From Scleroderma bovista (Eukaryota > Basidiomycota > Agaricomycetes > Boletales > Sclerodermataceae), in NCBI GenBank assembly GCA_037178675.1, contig JAYMGJ010000001.1:124001-188000 (forward strand): a stretch of DNA of 64,000 nucleotides. Reading direction: 5' to 3'. Made by a program: the position numbers and the translations under genes. The notes under the pieces are model-generated. The model was not told where the DNA came from. It worked only from the letters and a program-made list of their open reading frames with translations, and made no database searches. Within the stretch, counting starts at the first letter, position 1. Every line of letters begins with the position of its first letter. Shown here one piece after another: positions 54,900 through 64,000 of the stretch.

Positions 54900-57800
54900 A
54901 TGAGTCGAACCATCACCCGAGCAACCGCGCGCACGATGCGCAATGCGGAACAACTGCCTGGGGACCCACCCCAAAGCAATGAAATTTTTATCCAGGGTGA
55001 TCAACCCAGATCCGAGGATACCCAATGCCAAAGGACCACTGGAGGACCCACTAGGGACCTCGGACAAGGCACGGATCAACGCGATCAGGACATTAATGTC
55101 CAACAGATGCCCATAGAAGCACCACCGGTTATGGTAAGATCACCCCGAGCGGGTGGTAACTATACTGGAGGGGATCGCATCCCCAGAAGCTTCGTTATAG
55201 GCACTGTGCCCATTGAGGATAGCCCTCTAACGAGTAGAAATACATCGAGAGTGATGAGCTTTGGGAATGATGCCCCGATGGAAGAGGACACGTCCTCTAC
55301 TATTGGGCAAGCCGCCCGTGAAGCTGTAAGAGCGTTGGAGATGCACAATACTCCCGAAGCACCCGCGAGCCGAGAACAGGCTCTCCAGTATATGCAGGAA
55401 TACCTGTGCGATGTTGAGAACCAGTGGTGAGAATATGAGGATAATATCCTCTTCGACAATCATGGTGTAAGACCCAATGAGCATCATGCTTGACAACTCT
55501 GATGCCTGCGTCAACTTCTTGAGGAGTTCGGAGGGGGGATCTGAGTCCCCTGGAGACGAAGATCAAGAGAGTGTGATTGTCAAGAGGGAGACCTCAGGAA
55601 GTCGGGCAACGAGCCCAGTAATGAGTAATAGGGGCACGTGCAACTTAGCGCAAGAAATCGAAAATGTGCGGAGAGTGTGAGCATTAACCAACAACCAGGA
55701 AGGAAACTTTGGTACACCACCCATTAGGAACCAGAGTCGAGCACCCAACAAGCGGAGGCGACCCACGTACCTCTCCGGACGTGAAGAGGATATCATAAGG
55801 CACCTTTATGGTGACCAAGCATCAGAGATGATGCGCAGGACCAGGAACCAGCGTGCTTGACAGCCGGGAAATAGGGGGGGCAACCCCGACGGCAGTGATG
55901 ATCCGCAAGGAGGTGATGGAGAAGATGACGGGGACGATGGAGCCCCAAACAGAGACGATAACAATGAAAACCTAGGGAGGGATCCTCCCAATAGGAGAAA
56001 TGCAACTAGAGGAGGAGGCGGACCGCCTCATGGCCCACCAGGCCCCCCTGGAGGTCCTCCCTCTGATTCGAGCTATCATCCAAGTGAACACGAGTCAGCC
56101 ATGGGAGAAACGAACCAAAACCAAATCTGTGACAGCCAAAGGGCCAATGGTAATTGAGGGAGACAATCCCAATACCTCAGGGGTTACACCCCAGGCAACG
56201 ACCGATACACTGGGTTCGCCATGCGGCGCTACAGCCAGCGTATTAGGGAGCAAGTGGGCGACAAGCCCGACGGGCCACTAGGCCCTGAGGTGAAGGCAAT
56301 GAACCCGCCAAAACCGGGGAAGTATGGGGGCCAGGACAACATGGAGAAGTTTGACGATTGGCTCACCCAGCTCCTCAAATACTTCAGGACCTTCAAGATC
56401 ACTGGGTACGGGCGCGACGGAGATTGTGTCCTGTATACGGGGCTGTACCTCAAAGGTATGGCCGCCGAGTGGTATGACCAGGAGGTCAACATGCCGGAAA
56501 GGCGCACTGGCTACTGGTCCTTCGAGGACCTGATCTGTGGACTGTTCAAGCGATTCATCCACGAGGCTACTGCCCAACAGGCCACCATCAATTACGACCG
56601 CACGCACTACTCCCCCGAGAAGGGAGCACTCGCATTCTACAATGATTTGAAAAGGTGGGTGCACCGCATGGTTGAACCCCCTGACGAGTATTCATTCAGG
56701 AGGAAGTTCATTGGGGGCCTGCCCCTGTCTATTGTTAAGATGGTACTAGAAGCACAAGGGATAACGGCGGAACATTCCTCCATGGACGAGATCCTTGACG
56801 AGGTGAAATGAATGGAAGGAGTGCAAAAGGCTCTGAGTCTGATGATGAGAAATAATCCTCAAAGTGGAGGGTCGATCTCCAAAGGATCCTCAAGCAATAA
56901 TTGCTCAGATGCAAGCAAGAGTGGCAGCACCAACAATAGCGGCCACCAACAGTATAAATTTGTGAGAAAGGGGAATCTGTTGTACAGGAGGCCCCTTGAC
57001 AGAGATAGGAGCACCAGCGCTCAGGGGGGTAAGGATCAGGGGACCTGCTCTCAGAGGCAGGGTTCCCAGAATAGTGGAGCAAATGCAGGGGCAAACAACC
57101 CCAGTACAGCGCAGAAGTCAGGCAACGCTGCATTCCACAAGGGAATTACTTGCTACAACTGCGGGAACGAGGGACATCTCGCATCCGAGTGCTGGCACCC
57201 AAGGAAAGATAAGGGGAAGGGCCCCCAGGCACGACTGTATGCAGTGGACATGCGTGAGGACAAGGTTGACACCTCAAAGGATGAAGGAATTGGGGAAGAT
57301 CACCCTGCCATCAATCTCAACGAGGAGAAAGCGGGTGATGATGCGCAGGAAGCGCAAGAACACAATGAGATAGAGGTGGAACACCTCGACGCGTATTCCA
57401 CTATTGATGAAGAAGAGGACAATGATGAACTTGTCGGATTCCTTGGGGCGATGCACCCCATAGAGGAGTTCGATGAACCCGATGACGAACACGTCGTCCA
57501 GTGTTGTTCCATGCAAGTGGAATATAACGAGGGGATTGATTCCTCAGACACCAGTACTGAATTAACCCCGGGCCCATCGGAGGTCGGGGAAAGCCCTCAG
57601 CGAAGGCCAGTGGAGGCCAACAGCGCTGTCGCGCAGGAAGTACATTCACGTTGGACCTGGAGGGCACGTTATGGCATGATACACTGGGGGGATTGTGCGG
57701 TATGCACAGCGTACATCCGCCACCTCGACAAGGTGGTGTGGAATGGCAACCCTTCAGTTGTAGTTGTGCTGAGGGAAATTGAGCAGCATGCTCGAGAAGA

Positions 57801-58818
57801 GTACGATAGGGGATGGAACGACTGTGACCAGGCACAGATGCAGTGCGACTGGGCACGAACATGCAACGTGCACAAGGGGCGCACAACGTCCCCTCAACCA
57901 TTGGCTGACATCGGTGAAGTGGTACCTGAGCGAACTAGGCCCGTGAATGTAGGGGTACAGGCCCCTGAGCCTGTAGACGACATTGCAAGGACGGTTAGTC
58001 CCCCGGCGATGATCGCTGATGGTGAAGAGCGTGACAACCTGCTCGAGAGCGAACTGCATTGCATGGTGGCAGGCATGGGAATTCGTGGCTTAGCGATGGA
58101 ATCCCCTGTGCCTGCTCCAGTGAGTTCTGTGGGGGACATGCGCCCCCAAGCATTGACAGAAACAAGCATATTACATTACGAGGACGACACAGTCGTCATA
58201 GTACGCGGAAATGGTCAAGAGACCATGATCTCTTCAGGAGCATGGAATGGGGACAGGGCCCCGGCAAGGATTGACCGGCGCATGGCCGTGATGACCACTG
58301 AGCCCGTGGCTCGAGCGTTCCGATACACATTGAACATGAATAATTCGCAAGGGACAATTTTGTACCCAATGGTTCCCGCAGGCATCCAGGCCTGCGTTAC
58401 TGTCGAGGCGCTGATTCATGGGTGTCATGCCCTCACTATGGTTGACACTGGGAGTACAGGGAATTTCCTGAGCCCCGTGTTCGCCACAGTCACCCGTGTG
58501 GCTACATTCCCCCTTGAGCAACAGCTCACTTTGCAGTTGGGATGCGTGGGTAGCCACTCGAGGATTACCCATGGAGTGCGCGCTCAGCTATCGATCGGGG
58601 CATTTTCAGCCCAAATATACTTCGATATTGCAAATATTGATCGCTACAATTGCATCCTAGGTATACCATTCCTGTGGCAGAATGCCGCTGTTGTCAACTT
58701 TGGTCAACAGAAACTGCACATTGGGCGTGGAGAGATTCCCATGTTACAGGACCCCGAGGCCCCATCTGCGAGACCATCTTGCATGCGTGTATTGGGGAAC
58801 CCTCCTCGATGCGATTGA
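54900..58818 (+). pseudogene. gag-protease of gypsy B, with four TGA codons in one frame
   Basis: An N-terminal frame (54900-55430, MSRTITRATARTMRNAEQ) is followed after a frameshift by a frame open from 55477 to 58818 except for TGA at 55678-55680, 55858-55860, 56155-56157 and 56809-56811. Domains: a glycine/proline-rich linker (about 55860-56100), a capsid domain (MEKFDDWLTQLLKYFRTFKI, GLYLKGMAAEWYDQEV, FKRFIHEATAQQAT, 56340-56790), a CCHC knuckle (CYNCGNEGHLASEC, 57151-57192), a long acidic insertion of unknown role (57240-58200), and an aspartic protease with active-site VDTGSTGNF (58441 on) and CILGIPFLWQ. All four stops sit where arginine would fit. No catalytic residue of the protease looks altered. 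Confidence 0.8.
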
Positions 58819-58823
58819 CTGCC

Positions 58824-60639
58824 TACGCAGGCGGACCTGGCTGGCGCCTGGTCGTGCATACGCAGGGGAGGGGGGGGAGCATTGGAAGAATCGACTTGGT
58901 AAACGAAGCAGAACCTATGGTTACAGCAAGGAGACTTGCAGGAATTAGGGCAGTTAAGCCCATGACTGAGGGGGATATACCTCGATTATGGAACCAGTGG
59001 TTCCAAGAATATAATGACATATTAAGTGGGATGATCCCAAAGTTACCACCCTTGCGGGAGGTGAACCACAGGATACCACTTTTAGACGAGGGCAAACAGT
59101 ACTCATACCATCTGCCCAGGTGTCCAGACACACTGAAACAACAGTTGTCAGAAAAGATATGAATGTATACCGACGCTGGATGGTGGGAAATGAAGAGCTT
59201 CCCGCAGGCCGCCCCAATGCTATGCATCCCGAAGAAAACTGGCAAGCTATGAACGGTCGTAGATTGCCAGAAGAGGAATGACAATACTGTCAAGGACATC
59301 ACTCCCTTCCCTGATCAGGATCAGATCCGGATGGACATAGCACGAGCGAAATACCACTCAAAGATAGACCTATCCAATGCGTATGAACAGGTGAGGATAG
59401 AACCTCAGGATGTGTGGAAGACCGCATTCTCCACGATTTACGGGACCTTCCTCAGTCAGGTCATGCAACAAGGGGACTGCAACACCCCAGCGACGTTCCA
59501 ACGTCTGATGACAGTTATATTCCGTGACCATCTGGGTCGTTTCATCTACGCTTATCTCGACAATTTATTCCTCTATAGTGAGACAATCGAGGAGCATGAT
59601 CGTCACCGACCACAAGGCATTGGGATACCTCAAGACACAGCGAAAGCTGTCCAGCAGACAGGTACAATGGCTGGATTATATGTCCAGATTTGATGCGACA
59701 ATTGTCTACATCAAGGGTATGGAGAACAAAGTAGTGGACTGTCTGTCCAGGTATAAGGATGGAGGTGGAGAATGTGCCTCCAACAAAGATATAGACTGGG
59801 CAAATGCTGACATTCGCCTGGACCCAGAAGGGGACGATCTTCCCCATGATCGGTGGCAGGAACTGTGCCTTAGCATGATAAGGGAAGTGGGGGGTGAACC
59901 CACGACGAAGAACAGGAGGATGACTGAGGAGAAGGAAGTTTGTAGGATGGAAGCAGAAGAGATGGTGACCAATGCCGAGATGAGTAAGGGAGATGATCTC
60001 TCCGAAAGTTCAGGAGATGATCCCAGCCTACTCGAATCTGTGGGTAGCTCACCTGACCTACCAAACCATATACAAGCGCAGCTGGGGCTCGAAAGCGCTA
60101 TAAGCGTGGGATACAAGAATGACAGTGTGCTGTCCAAAGTGCTTGAAGAGCCCAAACATTTCGCAACGTTCAGGGTGAGGGACGACTTCATATATACAGA
60201 TAACAGAGGAGGGGAAGAAGTCCTCTGCGTACCTCATGCCGAATATGAAGGCGACACTATAATCGCCATGATTATCGCACAAGCGCATCGAATATTAGGG
60301 CATCTGGGGGCCCAGAGAACAGCGGACTATGTCCGCAGATGGTATTGGTGACTGAAACTAGGCCGAGAGATTGACAAGTACTGCCGGTCATGTGCCATAT
60401 GTCAGGCCACCAAGACCAACAACCAGAGGCCAAAAGGCCTCCTACACAGCATGCCCATACCAACTAGGCCCTGGGGGTCAATCGCAATGGACTTTGTAGG
60501 TCCATTTCCCCCAAGCGAAGGGTTCGACTATATGTGGGTCGTGCTGTGTAGACTCACATCAATGGTCCACCTGGTGCCGGTCAATATGACCGTTAGAGCT
60601 TCACAGCTCGCGTGTGTGTACGTGAAGGAAGTTGTGCGG
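58824..60639 (+). pseudogene. pol of gypsy B: RT, truncated RNase H, partial integrase
   Basis: The RT frame is shifted against gag-pro and starts around 58824. It reads FQEYNDILSGMIPKLPPLRE, then (after TGA 59160-59162) YTDAGWWEMKSFPQAAP, then (after TGA 59250-59252) TVVDCQKRNDNTV, then IDLSNAYEQVRIEPQDVWKT and FIYAYLDNLFLYSETIEEHD. The active site is YLDN instead of YxDD. At about 59600 the frame jumps to the end of RNase H (TDHKALGYLKTQRKLSSRQV, DCLSRY), so the thumb, connection and most of RNase H are gone. The integrase H2C2 finger follows (HRILGHLGAQRTADYVRRWY, then TGA 60349-60351, then YCRSCAICQATKT) with MDFVGPFPPS (first catalytic D). The rest of integrase is replaced by the family C unit. 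Confidence 0.8.
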
Positions 60640-62707
60640 TGTCACGCACCAAACAGGTTTGGTACAGTGAACATGGAAGATAACGTCTATATCGAATGAT
60701 CCTTATGCGAAGGATAAGCACGACGGACCCTCATCATAGCCATCTATCACACAAGAAGACTATCCTGATGCAAGAGATGATTGCCAACGCTGACAGTCAT
60801 CACTCGCACAAGAACTGCCAAGAAGCAGAAGAAACTGAAGGAATAACGTCTATTATGGTATGAGAAAGGAATGCACACTATCACAGTCCAACTCCCATAC
60901 CAGAACGAGCAAAGAAGCTGAAGAATTGAAGGAGAAACGAAGGAAAGAAGAGAAGAAACAATTTTAGCGCCGAAATGTCATTTTTAGGCGCCCAGTGCCG
61001 GCATTCCGATATTTTGAATAGCTCCACCGTTTCTGAAGCTATCAGGCATGTGACTATACCGTCAGAGAGCCTAGAGCATGGTCTATCTGCCTGTCAAGTT
61101 CCGACGTAAATCTGTTCATTTCCCACGGAGATATTCCCCCCGCAATCCAGACACTTGTCTCATGCTCACTATGGAGTCCGTATTTTCTCTGGATCATTTA
61201 TCCACTATTGCTGCAGATATCCACTATGTCCTGCTCTTAGGACAGCCTCTCCCTGAGTTCCCGTGCACTGCCTGGCACATATCTTCCCAGCCTGCTCCCT
61301 CAGTCCCCCTCGTTCTTGGTCAGCGCGTTCTCCTCGTCAGTCCTGCATCAAGGACGTACTTTGGTCATCTTAGGTCTATTGTCAAGCTTGAGAAGTCTTC
61401 TCTGGTCGTCTCTGTGTCCCCTGAGCCCTCAGCCTATGGTCCCTTCCTCCCAGATACTTGCCATGTCCATCTTCCTCTGTCGTTTGTCTTGCTTTCCCGG
61501 ATGCATCGAATTCAGTACTCCATCCGCTTCCCTGCTTTCAGATGGCGTCCCCCAGCACCATGACAGTTATACCCCCACTTTAGAGTGCTATTAGGAAGAA
61601 GAACCCTCTCTCGTTCTTTCCCAGAAGAGAGCTCGTCAAGGGAGCCCATGGTTGTGCTACAGCGGCGCTAGAACACATGCATTACACCTTAGTGTATGCT
61701 GACCCCCCAAAGACCTCTGGACCCCTGGTACCCTTCTTGTGGCTGTTCTGTCTCGGATCAATCCCCCTATTAATCCCAGATCTTCCCCATTGTTGTCCCA
61801 TCAAACTTCTTAGACTGTGCATCAATGACTCCCTTCTGCTGTGCAGTGACTCATCCCTTGCTTACTGATGCTCTCTTGTCATCAGTATTACTCTATCCCT
61901 TTCGCATTTTTGGTATATTACTCAGCTGATGACTCACTCCCTTACCAATCAATCTTGTCATGCAGCTTACTCATTCCTTTACTCAGCAGCTTATTCATGC
62001 TCCCTATGCTTACTCATTCATGCTTATCCCTTGCTTACTGATCACTTACAAACCCCTTACAAAGCTCTTACCAATCCCTTACCAATCTTTGACAAATTCT
62101 GCTTACTCCCTTCTCTTTTTGTACTTTAATGCTGTGCCCCCTCATGTATTTAAACCCCTGGGCTCAGCCCAGTGGAAGAGAGCAAAATAGCACGAAATTA
62201 TCCCTCTCTCAGTCCCTCTCAGTCACTATCCCCTCAGTACTTTGAGTCTTGTAGGCTTCAGTGAAGGTCTAAAGACTCTGATATTCAAGTTTTATCCAAT
62301 CTATTCAAGTCCAAGTCTTTCTCTAGGCTCAAGCGGAGTCTAGCCTGTCAATCCTTCATCTCCTATTGCTTCTGGACGTCAGGAGCCCCCTTGCCCCTTT
62401 GCTGCACCAATCTCTGGGTGTAGTATTGCTACTTCAGTCTCAGTCAACTCAATCCCCGCTTTGACACTTCCTAGGCTTTAGGAAGAGTCCAGACACCTAC
62501 TCCCTTCGTCTTCTATTGCTCCTGTACCCCAGGAGTATCCTGCATCATCGTCTGCATCACCCTGTTGGTGTAGATCCCCTCTTCCCCTCCTCAGCACATC
62601 CTCTCTGGACACCGCGGAGGTAAACCACCACTTGCACAATTTCGTAGTCCTTTGTTGGTGTTGTGTTTGGGTTGTTGTTCTGACCCAAATCCACACTTTG
62701 ACTCACA
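60640..62707 (+). repeat. Family C LTR-like unit, direct copy, 2068 bp
   Basis: Matches the inverted copy at 38129-40183 from TGTCACGCACC to TTTGACTCACA. It has a TATA-like tatttaaa (62147-62154) about 560 bp before the end, TAGGCTCAAGCG shared with family A, and runs of 'cttaccaatc'-type repeats upstream of TATA. A purine-rich tract lies at about 60929-60960. The first part encodes [18 protein letters not shown] and, past stops, ARRTLIIAIYHTRRLS, which looks like a decayed protein end. If the unit is one LTR, its U3 is about 1.5 kb. Alternatively the real LTR starts at 60977 (TGTCATTTTT) and the preceding bases are element-internal. The flanks (tgcgg, ccggt) show no duplication. Confidence 0.6.
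61078..61563 (+). other. 161-residue open frame inside the family C unit
   Basis: Starts MVYLPVKFRRKSVHFPRR and ends RWRPPAP. The inverted copy keeps its last 123 residues open (39280-39651) with a 7-residue in-frame difference after VLGQRV, but an indel near the start shifts the N-terminal third. Many amino-acid changes (for example R to C, A to T) argue against strong selection. It has no recognised domain and may be non-coding. Confidence 0.3.
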
Positions 62708-63480
62708 CCGGTACCCTGGCTGGACCATACACTATGGTGACACTGGTACCCTGGCCTGACCATAAATTATGATGACACCCACACCCAGGCCGGATTGTAT
62801 ATTATGGTGACACCAGTACCCTGGCCCAACCATACACTATGGTGACACCAGTACCCTGGCCCGACCATAAATTATGGTGACACCCACACCCAGGCCAGAT
62901 TGTATATTACAGTGACACCGGTACCCTGGCCAGACCATACACTATGGTAACACCCACACCCAGGCCGGATTGTATATTATGGTGACACCGGTACCCTGGC
63001 TGGACCATACACTATGGTGACACCAGTACCCTGGCTGGACTGTACACTATGGTGACACCAGTACCCTGGCCTGACCATAAACTATGGTGACACACACACC
63101 CAGGCCAGATTGTATATTATGGTGACACTGGTACCCTGGCCAGACCGTACACTATGGTGACACCTGCACCCAGGCCAGGCCCTATATGATGGTGACACCG
63201 GTACCCTGGCCTGACCATAAACTATGGTGACACCCACACCCAGGCCGGACTGTATATTATGGTTAAACTACACACCCTGGCTGGACCATACACTATGGTG
63301 ATACCTGCATCCTGGCCTGACCCTATATTATGGGTGACCCACCCCCAGGCTGGACCATGTATTATGGTGACAATTCCACACACAGGCCAGACCATATATC
63401 ATGGCAACACCCTGTAGTCCGGCCTGACCCCTGCTGGCCCATAAGATATGGCTGATTGTCAACCACTGCTGGCCATAAAG
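62708..63480. repeat. 37-bp minisatellite, about 20 units
   Basis: Two alternating unit types are clear: 'ccggtaccctggccngacca' then 'tacactatggtgaca', and 'cccacacccaggccggattg' then 'tatattatggtgaca'. The array decays towards 63300-63480. It begins directly after the family C unit and ends about 30 bp before a family A LTR piece. No gene lies in it. Confidence 0.85.
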
Positions 63481-63508
63481 TATGGTACAATGTAGGTTCA
63501 TTATGTGT

Positions 63509-64000
63509 TTTACCTATGTTTCTGCTCATTCCCTTGGCTCAGCAGCTTGTTTAGGCTTTCCCCATCGATGACTCAGCCTGATTACACTGCTTACTGATCG
63601 CTTACCAATCTCTTACCAAGCACTTAGTCATTTGTCCTTACAGGGCCACAGCCCCTCCTGTATATAAACCAGCAGCCAAAGGCTGCAAGGAAGTGTCTGC
63701 TTCCCCCTCAATAAAGCGACCACATTCACTCTCCCCCTCTGTCTATAAGCTCTATCTCTGTCTTTGGACTTGTAGGTCACTCAGTGCTGGCCTAAAGCTC
63801 CACTATTGTTGTTTGTCAGATATATATTGTATCTGATCAGTTCTCTAGGCTGAAGCGCAGTCTAGCATCTCTGTCCACTCTATCCCATCACTCTCCATTG
63901 CATTCTTGAAGCAGGAACTGTCCCCTTGCTTCCCTGTTGCTCTGTCACTGCTGTTACACCCCTCTTGTCAATTCATCATCGCTCTTCAATCCCAGGACTC
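63509..64000 (+). repeat. Family A LTR, second copy (both ends cut)
   Basis: Matches 769 to about 1270 with few differences. It keeps the TATA box (tatataaa, 63661-63668) and AATAAA (63710-63715). Its 5' part is missing where the minisatellite flank begins, and its 3' part runs off the window. One difference to copy one is a 13-bp gap in the 'cttaccaat' run near 63603. Confidence 0.75.

Larger units (their letters stand above)
54691..60639 (+). mobile_element. Ty3/gypsy element B, internal deletion, 3' end lost
   Basis: Left to right: short LTR, gag, zinc knuckle, protease, part of reverse transcriptase, end of RNase H, and the N-terminal half of integrase. It is cut at 60639/60640 by the family C unit. 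The order pro-RT-RH-IN fits Ty3/gypsy. Many in-frame TGA codons, a damaged RT active site and a deletion between RT and RNase H show it is dead. Confidence 0.8.

Noticed and set aside
3578..60351. TGA reassignment or programmed readthrough as an explanation for TGA-only interruptions
   Set aside because: TGA also serves as an apparent true stop (14165-14167), frameshifts and deletions accompany the stops, and CpG decay explains the same codons without a new rule.
62708..63480. Centromeric or telomeric satellite
   Set aside because: The array is only about 20 units long, decays at one side and sits between LTRs; telomere-type TTAGGG repeats are absent.
1..64000. tRNA, rRNA, CRISPR array or riboswitch
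   Set aside because: No cloverleaf-like or conserved rRNA words were noticed, the tandem repeats lack unique spacers of constant length, and the introns mark the sequence as eukaryotic.

Overview
The window reads as a nested transposon graveyard from a mushroom-forming basidiomycete (Agaricomycete). The evidence is the short GT-AG introns (mostly 45-65 bp), Plavaka-type transposases, several multicopy protein families I know only from Agaricomycete genomes, and Ty3/gypsy, LINE, hAT and Tc1/mariner relics. I see no tRNA, rRNA or CRISPR array and no recognisable housekeeping gene. The best candidate for an intact non-transposon gene is an unrecognised multi-exon gene at 16550-18233 (-).

Layout. 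1-1500: a two-copy tandem repeat and an LTR (family A) that abuts a Tnp2-like (CACTA-type) transposase gene. That gene starts in view at 1501, is split by a complete 8.76-kb Plavaka element (1867-10624), and resumes at 10625-14167. The Plavaka element has matching 12-bp ends, a 2-bp target duplication, a subterminal minisatellite, a transposase on the minus strand and a divergent accessory gene on the plus strand. 14.2-20 kb: a LINE scrap, unrecognised ORFs, the 16.5-18.2 kb gene and a GTCCGGC-ended element filled with GTC and GGTGCT repeats. 20.5-27 kb: a second divergent gene pair, a DUF6698-like gene (-) and a second Plavaka-like transposase (+), whose 3' end is cut by a LINE RNase H fragment (27.0-28.6 kb). 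28.7-31.6 kb: a gypsy leader and gag. 31.6-38 kb: CpG-poor sequence with a C2H2 zinc-finger relic, a MITE and an LTR-like block.

38.1-40.2 kb and 60.6-62.7 kb hold two inverted copies of a 2.06-kb TGT...ACA unit, probably a long LTR (family C), related to family A at its 3' end. Between them lie a BED-like relic, a hAT transposase pseudogene (41.8-44.9 kb), a multicopy hypothetical gene split by a Tc1/mariner derivative (45.1-47.9 kb), a 3.8-kb element with about 700-bp inverted arms and CACTG ends (47.96-51.77 kb), a PHD-like relic, a TCAG-rich tandem array, and a gypsy element (54.7-60.6 kb) inserted into a family A LTR fragment. A 37-bp minisatellite and another family A LTR close the window.

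Almost every in-frame stop I could place in the transposon frames is TGA where arginine is expected (CGA to TGA). This fits decay of methylated CpG and suggests that most elements are dead. The insertion order can be read locally: Plavaka into the Tnp2-like gene, mariner into the gene at 45-48 kb, and gypsy B into an LTR A fragment. Family names come from motif recognition by eye; no search was run.
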